Below, one piece after another: positions 24,601 to 36,200 of a stretch of 64,000 nucleotides of DNA; positions within the stretch are counted from its first letter, which is position 1, and each line of letters starts with the position of its first letter. Origin of the DNA: Phallusia mammillata (lineage: Eukaryota > Chordata > Ascidiacea > Phlebobranchia > Ascidiidae); the NCBI GenBank assembly GCA_003260075.1, contig QLIY01000044.1:70965-134964 (forward strand). The letters run 5' to 3'. The position numbers and the translations under genes were made by a program. The notes below the pieces were generated by a model that saw only the letters and a program-made list of their open reading frames with translations, did not search any database and was not told the DNA's origin.

Positions 24601-27600
24601 AAGTAAAAGGTAAACACAATTTTACTTGATGATGACAATAGCATTCTGATTTTTTGCTCTGATTATTCAAAACCATGAATAGTGCACACAAGAAATACAA
24701 ATATTGGTGGGGGGGGGGTTGAAAAAAGTCCTAACTGGCCAATAGACCATAAATCTTTTGTGCTGATTTATTCACAAACTCAAGCTGCACATACACACAC
24801 TTCAGTGATCCAACCAGGGAGGATTTACTGTAATTTGTAAGTTTGGTTTGTCAATAGACACCTTAGCTCTGGGCATATAACCTGTGAATTTAATAAAAGA
24901 CACAGTCAGATGGGAGAATTTGTTGATAAAGGGGACCACTGTCATATTTGTTATCAATTGTAGGTTGTGAATTTCACAGCTCTTTCTCATTACCTTTCAG
25001 CATATTATGGACAGGTTCGGGCAAACACCATATAATTTACAGTTTGGGGGGGGGGTTAAAAAAAAGAAGACTGAGAGTGGCATAAAATACAACAAACTGC
25101 AGTATAAAGTTAAAGGCTTGATCATTTTAACAGTATAAAACTACAAAACAATCACACACCTAGTATCATCTCCATATTGCTTTAGTGCATCTTGCAACTG
25201 CATAACCTGTAAAAATCAATATCTGTTGAAAACACAACCAACTAATCCAGAAAACATGGTTTTATGCAAAAGGGAAATAGTAGATGAGGTTTAACTAAAC
25301 ATTAATTTGAAGTCTGTGAAAAAAGTCCTAACTGAGCAATAGACCAAAAATCTTTTGTGCTGATTTATCAACTAATTCTAGCTGCACATACACACACTTC
25401 AGTGGACCAAAAAGGGAAGGATATACTACAATTTGTTTGTAAATAGACACCTTAGCTCTGGGCATATAACCTGTAAATTTAATAAAAGACCCAGTCAGAT
25501 GGGAGAATTCGTTGATAAAGGGGGCCACTGTCATATTTGTTATCAATTGTAGATTGTGAATTTCACAGCTCTTTCTCATTACCTTCCAGCATATTATGGA
25601 CAGGTTCGGGCAAACACCATATAATTTACAGTTTTTATGACACACTGACACTTATCTTTTTCTTTAATGATGAAAATAACAACCCAAATACACTTAAAAA
25701 GGGGCATGCTTTATTGTTCAAATGTTTCGGCACTTGCTTATGCCATTGTCTGTGATATTATCTATTTCTTCTTTTTGTAAGGACACAGTACCTCATACAA
25801 GTAGAAAAATCCTCACACATACAAATCTGAGTTTGTGCTCTAACTCAAATCGCTGGGGTAAGCAATAATTATTTAAAATCAAGCATATTCAATATATACC
25901 TCTTGTACATACGATGCCTTGGCTTGTCGTGCACGGTTTCGAAGATTTTTTATCCTTTCTTTTGATGCTTGAAGCTCAGTATCTTTTTCTTGTACAGTGT
26001 GTTCCAACTTTATCTTTTGCTGCCGAAGGGTGTTTATCACCAATTTGTTGTCATTTGCTGGTCCCTTTTTGCCTTTACCACCTTCTGACATCTGTTTTAA
26101 AACACATGAGAACCCAGTTATAAAACAACCACCTCATACTTATTTGTTTAGATTTTAACACACAAAGAATGCTTGTTCAATGCATAGCTTTTTATATTTG
26201 GTTTTCTTTCTTATTTCCTTGAGGTTGGAAGTTACAATTACTAAGGGTAGTGGTTTAGGGTTTTTAAAACTAATTTATACTTAAAGTTCTTGTAATTAGT
26301 GTGCAGCTGCACATTTTACATAAAAACTCAACTAAAAAACAATGCAACTATATGATCGACTTTCAATTTCATTAACCTACCACTGTTATTTGATCAATCA
26401 GTTGATCAATGCATTTGTCTTTCCGACTGTTCTCTTCTTCCAGACGACGTAGTTTAGATTTCATCATGTCAAATTCAGACTTCTGAGCTGTAATGGTCTG
26501 AAACAATCAAGTTTTAAACCAGTTTTACCAACCAACCATATGTAGTACAGATGAGACTGGTTAATCAAGATCAAAAATTTGCCAAGCATTTTGTTCTGAT
26601 TAACCATTTTTATTGTATATCTGAATTCTGTATAAACAGTACAACATGTTAACAGAGTTGCTAAATGACACTTCTCCAGTCAAAATAAGGTTATTATGAA
26701 ACTCATTTATGGCAACAGAGATGATTTCTCTTTCGAAAGTACAAACTAAACGAAATCCCTCTCTCATAACTAGGTCAGCGCTTATACCATCATGCGCAAT
26801 ATTAGACATACATTGCACATACATTCTCAACATTGTTATCAAAGAAATAGTATCTCCTCTCTAATTTTAATTTTCAGTGGTTCGCAATTTTAGTTTTAAG
26901 CTGAGCTAAATCTCACCTTTTTTAATTGTAGAATCTCATCGTACATTTCTTCCTGAGATTTGTATCGAGGAGTTCCAGGCTGAGAACCTCCTCCGAAACT
27001 GGCACTTCTTTTGTGTTGAGATGTTCGTGTGCTTACTCCTAGTTGTTCCCTCAAATATTCCGATGAACTTGTAAGTGCAAGATTAGCGGGGGAAGTCCCG
27101 CCACCAAGACCATGTACACCTTTCATTGGACTTCTACCATCTTTAAATACAATTTACATGAAGTTGTAGAAGTCAGATCATTTTAATACACAGCATTTTT
27201 TTGGATTTTGATTCCATCATGATGCAAATCACACAAAATCAAATAAAATATTTAAACACTGATTATTATGCACAAGTTTGTATGCTGAAAACTCTCCATG
27301 CAAGAGGTGTTATTTTTCTTATAATGTCTGCAAAAGGGTTTGGGGTGCCATTAAAACATATATGTGCAACCGGTTACAAGTACTAATCTATGGACAAATA
27401 ATAATTTTCAGCAAAATGTGCTTTGTTTCTTTACGTAATGAACAGGTACCAAGGTTTAACAAATTTGTCGTTCAACTGGTGTTATGCTAAACAAAATACT
27501 AGTTGTTGTTTCAAGAACCGGTTCCAAGGTTGCCAAACAGAATACAAACCCCAAATCCAGTTAATCACAAACTTTGTTTTACTGCAAACTTCAGTCCTTC

Positions 27601-30449
27601 TTATAATTCAACATTACATAAGAAGTATGTGAAAACTAGAAGGGTGGCTTAGCACATTTTACTATAGCATATACACTACAACCTATTCTGCAAACTGTAG
27701 TATATTCTCTATATTTATTTATATTGGGTCCTATATTAGCCAACATTTTTTATAATCGTGATTTGTTTCTGCAGGCAGAAACTCATGGGTCCCCAAAACC
27801 GCAAAGTTGTAAACAGACAACCATAAGAAACGGTGCTATAAAGTCAAACACAGTGATTGGTAGTGTTCCTAAAAAAAAAAAGTTATGTAAAGTACAAACT
27901 GTCTAAATCTCATGCAATTGAGACATTGTTATAAGTTTGTGTGCCTAAATAGCATAAAACACTGACATCTCAAAATGGCATATTATACAAACTGTCAAAA
28001 TGTATTGTTGATTAATTCACCCATTTTGGGGGGTTGGTAGGGTAAATATTAGGGCTGCAGGGTGAAACACAATATTCGACAGCTACAAATGCCAAATTCA
28101 AAAAACTATCAAAAATTCATCCAAATCGGACGTTTTATAAACAATAGGTGGCTTAAGCAGTAAATATTGGGCTACATGGTGAAACACAATAATCGACGCC
28201 CTAAAATGGAACAATGAACAAACTGTCCAAATTTCATCCAAATCGGACATTGTTTAAAAAATCACCCATTTTAGGGGGCTAGTGGGGTAAATATTGGGGC
28301 TACAGGGTAAAACACAACAAACGATGCCCTAAAATGGCACAATGAACAAACTGTCCAAATTTCATCCAATTCGGACATTGTTCAAAATTTACCCATTTTA
28401 GGGGGCTAGTGGGGTAAACACTGGGGCTATCGAGTCAAACAAAACAAATGGCACATCTACATAACTATATCTACCATCTGTGAAAATTTCATTCAAATCC
28501 ATCAAACATTTCAAGGCAAAACGAGGTGGACAAACTTTGGGCAGAAAAAAAGAAAGAAAAAAAAAGAAAAAAAACAAAAAAAAACAAACAAATTGAGTAA
28601 AATCAATATGTGTCCCCTTCAGGGAAGGGGACCCATAATAATAATGAAAATAAAGACCAAATAAGACATAAAAATCGACATGCTTTATTTGGGCCATTTT
28701 TTTCATTATTAAACTTATGAACAGATCCATGTAGTGTTACATATGATAATATTTCAAAGTATGACAATGCAAACAACTTGTTAAAAAGTGTTTAAATCTT
28801 TATACACTAAGATATATATCTTGCAATTGTGTGTGATGATAATATATACCAGAGCACAGTATAATTTGGTATCAGTTTACTAAATGGTACTAGAGAAACA
28901 CATGCATTACATAATGACATTAAACACATTTATACGTATACTTTCCAAAAAATGGTATATGTTTAAACAAAATTACTAGCATACCACCATGTAACATGCT
29001 TTATTCTTTTTTTTAATTAATTTCCTGTTAGAGACAAAAACTATATAGTTTTGTTTGTGTCTTTAATGAAGTACAATTTTGATTACTTAACAAGACGTTT
29101 TAAGAAAATACAAAGCACTTACATAAGTCCACAAAACAACAAACTAAAAAATGGCATTACATGGAAAAACAACCAAGATCTATGCTAGTTTTGTTATTAA
29201 GACCAAAAAATGAACATTATTTTCAACCAGAAACCTACACACGCTGAAAAAAGCCAAAACTGCAAAAATCATGATCTTCAAATTTGCACCAAAACATTTT
29301 ATGATTTAATATGAATTCTAAATGGAATTTGAGTGAGAAAATTTTACTTGTTGTTTCAGCAGACCCATTACTACGGAAAGTTGAAATCCAATACTCTTCA
29401 GTTGTTTTTCTTTTAAAAGTTTCATCTCTCGAGTGATGATGCGGCTCAACTATATATGCAAATATTACATATACTTTTTTTTCATGCCAGTAGCAACAAG
29501 TACATGACAAAACTATAAATTCCATTTACTAACCAGTTAACCTTTTTTAACTTTACTATCACTCTGTTTCTATACAACTTTAAAGCCTCCTAACCCTCTG
29601 AAAAAATACCAACATTTGCATTCAGATGAAAATATATATGAGTTTAAATAAAGTCTCGAAATTTGAGAGAACTGTCTCAATCGCTAACAGAATCAGAGTA
29701 AATTAAAAAGTAGGAATATATATTTTGCCTGATAATGGCACCCACGACATTTTCTGAGTTTAAATAAACAAAGATAATGAAACAAAACCCAGATGCAACA
29801 GAATTATTGCGCAATTGGCAAATAATTAAATGCAAAGCATAAATCAAATAAAAAGGACATACACAAAGTTAAATACATGTACATGCAATAACATATATGT
29901 TGCAAACATTTTGACATATATTAGACACCAAAATTCTACTATCCTTTTAAAATCAACATTTAATCAAGTGAGTATCAGTATTTTCTATTTTAAAAGCATC
30001 CTTCTCATAGATAAGTGTGTTAAAGCTGGAAACACTTTTTCTTTATTCACCTGAGCCTTGTCGAAGAGACCGAAGCCAATTTTCTCTCGATTTTTCTATC
30101 TGTGGATTTGTAGTGTGTTGTCTTCCAGATCCTGACAATGATCTCCACACCTTTAAAGACAAATTTTAACATTCCTAAGCATTTTTGATTAAACATGCAG
30201 CTATATTATTCATTAATAAAAGACATCTACATGGTAAATATGTATCTATCTGAGTATATGTGGTTGCAAGAACAACTACCACAGTTTGACTGCAACAACG
30301 CTCGCCCATGAAAAATTGAAATAAATGTGAATCTGTGATCTAAGTAGTGAATAGCCACAAGAATTAAAAATTACCTTGGCTTTGGATGGGATTCTAGGAG
30401 ATTGTGATGATGCATAAGGTGAAGAAGGTCTTTTTGCTTCAGAGGGCAT
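15656..30449 (-). CDS. IQCE: IQ domain-containing protein E (ciliary Hedgehog scaffold)
   Basis: Fourteen exons, 572 aa: 30375-30449, 30051-30150, 26917-27140, 26381-26497, 25900-26091, 25160-25206, 23633-23829, 22947-23024, 20473-20575, 20284-20400, 19343-19463, 17998-18166, 17056-17179, 15656-15710. Recognition rests on EEMYDEILQLKK after a PGTP segment, KLRRLEEENSRKD, the VINTLRQQ..KLEHTVQEKD coiled coil, and three IQ motifs at about residues 441-457 (AAKSIQRQWRKH), 465-482 (INIIQSSFRGHVAR) and 531-547 (VDVIQAAMRGHVAR). In vertebrates, IQCE with EFCAB7 anchors EVC-EVC2 at the base of the cilium. Exon 8 and exon 11 each appear twice next to G runs, which I treat as assembly copies. The last exon (ending HWDDL) is the least certain. 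Confidence 0.9.
16394..16549. repeat. Duplication joined by an 11-G run (IQCE intron 13)
   Basis: 16394-16467 is repeated at 16479-16549, with G at 16468-16478. Both copies end at CACGACAGCT. Confidence 0.85.
16725..16933. repeat. ~100-bp duplication joined by ten G (IQCE intron 13)
   Basis: 16725-16823 and 16835-16933 are nearly identical and both end in ATCGTGT. G occupies 16824-16833. Confidence 0.88.
17707..17903. repeat. Duplication joined by an 11-G run (IQCE intron 12)
   Basis: 17707-17803 is repeated at about 17816-17903. The right copy lacks a short repeat (CTGCCTGCAAA) seen in the left, an indel typical of alleles. The genuine base after TTTA is G, so the run reduces to ten. Confidence 0.85.
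18322..18455. repeat. Duplication joined by ten G, with a MITE end on one copy
   Basis: 18322-18370 recurs at 18408-18455. The right copy is preceded by 18381-18407, the terminal sequence of a hAT MITE of the 40446-40661 type, which the left copy lacks. That looks like an allele carrying a MITE insertion. Confidence 0.8.
18678..19640. repeat. ~450-bp duplication including IQCE exon 11, joined by a 12-G run
   Basis: 18678-19126 and 19139-19640 are homologous, with G at 19127-19138. Each copy contains a full exon 11 with acceptor and donor. They differ by scattered substitutions and a few short indels. Confidence 0.88.
18831..18951 (-). pseudogene. Second copy of IQCE exon 11 (probable haplotype duplicate)
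   Basis: 121 nt, the same length and phase as 19343-19463, with intact AG and GT borders. It encodes the same RRRDSARKQLESSEIQRKQM start. Using both copies in one transcript would break the frame (121 is not a multiple of 3), so only one can be used. Confidence 0.75.
20638..20868. repeat. ~110-bp duplication joined by ten G inside a MITE
   Basis: 20638-20745 and 20756-20868 are near copies, both ending TTACGTCAC. G occupies 20746-20755. Confidence 0.85.
20928..21270. mobile_element. hAT-type MITE nested in an older MITE
   Basis: 343 bp, starting CAGTGTTTCTTAAC and ending GGTTAAGCACCCCTG, with a perfect 8-bp target duplication ATCTAACG on both sides. A sister copy is at 44508-44849. The interior carries GTACCCCCTG and CCAAGGGGTAC blocks. 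Confidence 0.9.
21606..21683 (-). pseudogene. Second copy of IQCE exon 8 (probable haplotype duplicate)
   Basis: 78 nt with intact splice sites, matching 22947-23024. Two residues differ (AIVKK/AIIKK and EASRVQ/EASKVQ). Because 78 is a multiple of three, inclusion of both would keep the frame, so a real tandem exon cannot be excluded on frame alone. Confidence 0.7.
22547..22634 (-). pseudogene. Truncated copy of IQCE exon 7
   Basis: Carries the donor end of exon 7 (RSLKKDLDRALDGSE...) but stops at a run of ten G with no acceptor. The full exon is 23633-23829. Small differences (SENSGDDDEE here, SEHSGDDDDE there) look allelic. Confidence 0.8.
23386..23571. mobile_element. pogo/Tigger-like MITE
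   Basis: Degraded inverted ends (TAAACTATGGTTAATCC and GAGGTTTGCTG followed by TA). Same family as 252-421. It lies downstream of IQCE exon 7. Confidence 0.5.
23892..24108. repeat. ~100-bp duplication joined by an 11-G run (IQCE intron 6)
   Basis: 23892-23994 and 24006-24108 are near-identical and both end at AGAATGCT. The next true base is G, so the filler is ten G. Confidence 0.87.
24207..24708. repeat. ~230-260 bp duplication joined by ten G; both copies end at the same base
   Basis: 24207-24470 and 24481-24708 are homologous with several indels. Each ends exactly at AAATATTGGT followed by ten G (24471-24480 and 24709-24718). Identical breakpoints in both copies point to an assembly-graph boundary. 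Confidence 0.87.
24719..25635. repeat. Separated duplicate blocks around IQCE exon 6
   Basis: 24719-25045 is homologous to 25318-25635. The first block is bounded by ten-G runs on both sides (24709-24718, 25046-25055), like an isolated allelic contig dropped into the scaffold. Exon 6 (25160-25206) is present once. Confidence 0.82.
27900..28530. repeat. Imperfect tandem repeat, unit about 113-127 bp, ~5 units (IQCE intron 2)
   Basis: Recurring core TGGCACAATGAACAAACTGT, then CAAATTTCATCCAA and CGGACATTGTT, then a TGGGGTAAATATTGGGGCTA segment. The later units are the most alike. An A/G-rich tract at 28540-28590 follows. Confidence 0.75.
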
Positions 30450-31720
30450 AATTGTATGTACTAAAGTGTTAGACCCTTACAGAGTAAAACTTCAAATTTC
30501 TAACAGTTTTCTCTCTTCACTCCTATACTGTAAATATCCTTTTAATACATATAATGTTAGTTCATTGCTACTTAACACCACATGGTACATAGTTTTGATA
30601 CACAGCAATGCACTTTAGGTGAAAATTGTAATTTTGTAGATTTTAGAAAATACTGTGGTTAGAGCTTTTAGTGTCGGGGGTGTGGGTTTTCAATCGAAAT
30701 AAAATTTTAATTTGACCTCAGATATCCTTTTTGGAAGTATATTCTCACATGCAAAATAGCTTGCGGTAATATGTGGTATGTAATAGCACCCTGTTTGTTT
30801 GTTAACATTTATGCAGTGCACAGTTTCACAGATTTGTAAAGATAAACTTTAAGACAATCCTAACACTAAAGGTAGGTGATAATTTTATGATGGAGCAATT
30901 GACTTACAACACATAAACCAAATTTTAACACTACATACTGTATATAGTTGCTAACACTTTTTGCACTTGATACTTATTAACTGAAATTGTTTTTACATAT
31001 GGTAACAAAATAACTTTTTATCTTTGCTTTCAGTGAAAATGCTTTATCAAACAAAACATAAGCCAAAAAAATATTTTTTATTTTACTTGTGCAGTAAAAA
31101 AAAACACTGATTAACATTATTTAATCTATTTTGCTTGTTACTCTTCCACATCATTCCACTGTTTTTAACGGCTTTAAAAAATTGTTGTTTACCCCCGTAT
31201 CTAACGAGCTGGACTCACTCATGCGATTCATTTTTAAAACATCACAGAAAATTTACATTTACGTCCCTTCTCAACACAGACAAAACTTGTATTTTATTAA
31301 GTTTGTACACCCGGTTAAAGTTTTCAAAAAACCTCCTACAATTATTTAACTGTAAGAATAAACAAAATAAGTTATATTGAATAAATATGATAGTTTTGAT
31401 GTTAGAAATCGTTGACCTTGTGCCGGTGTGGGTTGTTATAAAGTGCTGCTTTGGGTAAAGTTCAAATAATTTGAGGAGTGTTTTATCAACAAACCATGAA
31501 AATCTGTTAACTTTTGTATATTTTGGAAAACAGTCAGGCATAAACAAGAAAATGCTGTGCTTGTCAAAGTAAACACTATGCAGTTTTTGTTAACACGGTG
31601 TTTGTTTCTCTGCATTTATATAACTTGTTTGCTGTTTTATAACTTGAATATTCTTTTTTAATTTTGTTCAACAGTATTTGTTAGGTTACTGATTTTGTTT
31701 TGTTCACCTACTGTTTTAAA
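30450..31720. promoter_or_regulatory. Shared upstream region of the head-to-head pair IQCE and PYM-like gene
   Basis: The start codons of IQCE (30449, -) and the PYM-like gene (31721, +) face away from each other across 1.27 kb. No exon is recognisable in between. It should hold both promoters. No specific site could be named. Confidence 0.45.
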
Positions 31721-33248
31721 ATGGCTGACGTCGAAGACAAAAAGTGTAGTAAGTCTGCAAAAAGACGTGCAAAACGACGAACAGAAAAAGACGCAGATGA
31801 AACCACCTCCATTAGTTGTGCCGATCCTTTGCAGTTGTTGCGCCAGCAAATGGAAAAAGCCAAATCGGAGAAGGTTTGAATAAATAGAACCGGGATATAA
31901 AAAATAGGCTTTTTTGTATTTAGTTATTCTATACACAATTTTATGATGTCGTTTGCCTTTGTGTGCATGAAAACCAAACGCTTGCATTATGTGAATTTAT
32001 CACCACGCAGTATATTTCCATTGTTCGTTTGTTACGTCACAGTAAGGGCACTACGACAACCGTTAAGTTTTGCCTTGTAAGTGCAACGTGCAGTAATTTT
32101 AGGTGAGAGTTTATTTTAACAGCTAGGATGCAGGGCTAAAAATTGATAAAATTATGCGGACAAATTTGTTCTTTTGTATTTCGGGGTTTAATTTTGGTGG
32201 TCGCGCCAAGAAGTATTTGCGGACCCCTGAAAACAACATATTTTGTTAAATTGCTTTTTTTCAATCGCAGAACCATGCTGCGGTGAATGCTTTGCGGCAA
32301 CAAATTTGGCTTCTTCAAGATGCCAACGCTGGTGTAAGGTATTTTCTTTCAAAAATTGCACTGTTATTGGGGTTTGCCTGTTTGGCTTTGAAATAAGACT
32401 TTTCGTTGTTGCAACTTTGCAGATCGGACGTGTCTGCTGAGCAGTTGGGGACGATTTTACAGGAAAAAGGAACGAACATACCAACGCCAAAAACAGCTGT
32501 AAGTTTCGTTCTAATCCTCTGTTGTTGCAAAACAAAACCCAGAAGGAACATGACATATTGTGTATGTGGTTTTTCCAATCCAACCTCCATTTACTGTATT
32601 TTTTTGACATTGTAAACTCTTTTGCTTACCTGTCCAACGTAAAGCTGACTCGTACAAAATTTTACGGTTTTGACTATCGTTATTTCAAAATCTCAACCAC
32701 GACAATACAGTTCAATTTATATGCACTCATAAATTTCAGACAACAGTTCCCAACAAGCATAGCAGTCAAGGACCGTCGTTCGACGAATGCCGTAAAGAAG
32801 TGTTGGAGAAAAAACTGAGGAAACTCCAAAAGAAGAAAGACGATGTACAGAAGTTAAAAGATAGGCTATCTCGTGGGCAAAAACTAGAGAAAACCCAGGT
32901 TTGTGAGAATTGAATATATCTAAAAATCGAGTTATATATATTTTATTTATATGCTAACAGCAGAAAATTTTAACAAAACGAATTAAAAACAACTTCAAAA
33001 CGTTCAACTTTTTGTGACTAATTCAATTCGAAATGTACAGATAGCTGCTCGTTGGTAAACATAGATAGATTAAAAACAAGTTCAAAACGAAAAACAACCT
33101 GACACTTTACTTGCTTACTTTGCAGGAGCAAAAGATAGAAAGAGAGAAATTAATAGACGAAGAAATCAACGAATGCGACGACGAATTGTCAGTGCTGAAT
33201 CAAAATTTGAAACAGCAAAAACTGGAACAATCAAACAACAGCACATAA
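31721..33248 (+). CDS. Small basic coiled-coil protein related to the C-terminal module of PYM/eIF2A
   Basis: Five exons: 31721-31873, 32271-32338, 32423-32498, 32740-32898, 33126-33248; 192 aa, all phases consistent. The N-terminus has a basic SKSAKRRAKRRTEKD stretch, like the SKTAKRNLKRK of PYM1 and the SKTALKNQRK of eIF2A. The C-terminal half (KKLRKLQKKKDDVQKLKDRL then GQKLEKTQEQK) resembles the helical segment that ends both proteins, where the spacing is GKQLEKNQ. It lacks the N-terminal Mago/Y14-binding segment of PYM (around the TQRPDGTWRK motif) and the eIF2A propeller. A ribosome- or translation-linked role is an inference from that module only. Divergent from IQCE; its stop is 45 bp from the CIP2A stop. 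Confidence 0.72.
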
Positions 33249-33293
33249 TATATTGTGTTTTCACTTTCAAGATCGGAAAATGTTAAGTTTAGG

Positions 33294-36200
33294 TTAACAC
33301 TGGCTCCCGCGTATGTTATTAGACAACTCCGTGATCATCAGTAAAGTCTGTGCTTGCTTGTCAAGTTTCTGTTGAAGATTTAGCCGACAATCGTTGCTTT
33401 CTGCCAGTTCGGCTTGCAATTGTTTCTTTTCATTTTCTATCATATCCGCCTGCAAAGTAAACAACGCCTTATTTGTATTGTGTGCCAATACTGTATAATA
33501 ACCACTGTTAACCCACAAACACTTACAGAGATGTTTTCCAGCAAGCAACGTCGTATTTATTATCTAGCGTTGCGCAATGTGGTAGAATGAAAATCTACTA
33601 ACACCATACCTCACGGCAGCCCCACGTTTAGCTAAATTTTGATAGGTGCCATAAAGAGCACAAATGCCTCTTTTAAACGGTATATATATCTTAAAAAATG
33701 CCGACGGTTAGCACAAATCATAGCTTGGAAAAAACTTGTGTTTATCGAAAAAAAGGAAAAATTGACTGAATTGGTCTGCAGTAAATATTCTTTGTTAGAG
33801 GGTTTATATTAGTGATGCACCGAAGTTTCGGTTGGCCGAAACATTTCGGCCGAATCCGCTGTTTTCCAATGTTTCGGTTTCGGCCCGAACTTTTTTGAAA
33901 ATTCGGCCGAAACCGAACTTTTTGATTGCATGCAATTAATGCCCAAACTAGCATTTTCACCTATACAAAACGTCATAAATTAACTAATTGTTGTCTCTAT
34001 AAAATACGAGCCACTTTGTCTGCAAAATATTGCAAGTTTAGTAAAGCTTCCAGATGGTGTAAGTGATTTTGATTTGTCATAATTCACTTCACTCGCATCA
34101 ACGACACAAGGTTCAGTTGAAAACATCCATAAGAACAGGATTTTAGGTTCGGCCTGATTCGGCCGAAATTATTCGGCCTCGTGGCCGAATATTCGGTTTC
34201 GGCCCGAACCTTTTTAGGCGGGTTCGGTGCATCACTAGTTTATATACGCACCTCTTTTAGAAAATGCACCAATACCTGCGTTTAGTTATCACCTGCTAGT
34301 TTTTCACACAAAACACTAACGTAAGAATATTGCAAATAACAACACACCAATAATCCAATCTGCACATTGCAGACAACGACAAATTTCCTGTAATGAATAC
34401 AATCTGCTGTTTCTTTCCAAAATGATTCTCTACAGGGTGTTTGAAAACAAAACATGATTTCGAATAGATCTAATTCACTGCTAGCCTTGGCTTTGGTGAA
34501 CGCCATGTACTGTTAATTATTCACCAGAGAAAAAAATTGTTACAAAAGTAAAAACAAAAGTTTGTTTATTTCCATCAGCAGGTTAGAATCCGTTAGGTAT
34601 CGTATATAGAACAAATATCTTTGGCTTACAAGGCATCGAATTTTGTTTTTTATTTTTGGATTTTGGTGGTCCAGCGGACGGTAAAAAAATCGTTTCTACG
34701 AACCAAACATGCGATAGTGCTGTAATACATTTTCTAGTTCGTTATACAGAATACCAATAGGGCTTACCTTTTTGATTATGGCGTCCATTTTCGAATTAAG
34801 TTTCTTAATTTCCGCGTTGCGTTCCTTCACTTGATGTTCCATTTGTTGTTTGTTGTGTTCCTGTGATGAAACCTGAAACAAAAAAACTATTTAAACTTAC
34901 ATGCATAAGTATTTAAACTTACATGCATAAGTTTATTTAAACTTACATGCATAAGTATTCTGGAACATATGGGGTACATGTAGCGGGGGGGGGGGGAGAT
35001 GAAACCTGAACAAAAAGGCGTTTATTTAAACTTACATGCATAAGTATTCTGGAACATATGGAGTACATGTAGCGGTCAAAAAAACACCTCTTGTGCAAAA
35101 ACTACAAACTTTAGGTACATCATTTTTGCACAGACACAAGGCAATAATTTGAGCCTCTTTAAAAATTTAGGTCCAGGACTTTTAATAGGCTGAAATTTCA
35201 ACCAAAAACTTTACTACTTAACGTTGGTTAAGTTGCAGAAATATATGATAATGTATTTACAGACAGCCGTCCATGTTTGGCTTAATGAACCACAATGTTT
35301 GGCTTAATCAACGTAATGGTATTTTTAATACTCGGGAATTCAGGGCTTTTTATAGGTCAAACGCAAGGATTGGATAACAAAAATCCACATCCCATCTTTT
35401 ATAATGGTTTAACTGGGAATGGGTAAAGTTTTCCAATGAGCAAACTCGGATATTGGGCGGTTAAAGTCCCGGGAAATCCCGATCCGGGCTCTTTAATCGG
35501 TCAGTTGAGGATTAGATTGTTAAAATCCACATCCCATCTTTTATAATAGTTTAATTGGAAATTTGGTCAAGTTTTCCAATGAGAAAACTCGGAAATTGGG
35601 CGGTAAAAATCCCGATCCAGGATTTTTTTATTGTATGAGGCCGAGGATTGGGCAGTAAAAAATCCCTATTCAAGGATTTTCGAATCAGCCCCGAAATCCA
35701 AAGCGAATCTATGCCGTTTTTCCTGTTTACCACGTCATGCACTTGAGGAACTGCTGCTCACAAAAAATCACTGACCTTGATTTTCAGTTCCTTGATGTCT
35801 TCGTCCCGTTTTGAAAGATGTAGTTTCAGGTTTTTGATTGTGACGTCACGCTCACTCTGTTTCTGCGCAAGTTGGTTGTAAGATTTATCTTGCTCTTCCA
35901 CTAACTGCGTGAGATCAGAGACACTGCTTTCCAACTCAACAATCCTCTTGAGAAGAGTAAGACGTTCTTCTTCTACATCTTCTAATCGGGATGTAGCTCT
36001 ATGTAGAAAATGTGTTTTTTATGTTCTTTAATTATACGAAATGATCTGTTCGCAAATCAATGTAGAAGTTTAATCACAAACATTACTGCCAAGGTAGTGG
36101 TGTATATAGAATACGGGGGGGGGGTAATGTAGAAGTTGCATTTATTATTTGCAAAAGGTTTCGGTAAATGCTCTTTGCAGCACTAGATGTATAACAAATG

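Noticed and set aside
27900..28530. CRISPR-like array
   Set aside because: Units are 113-127 bp, imperfect along their whole length, with no short constant repeat and unique spacer structure, and the host is a eukaryote.
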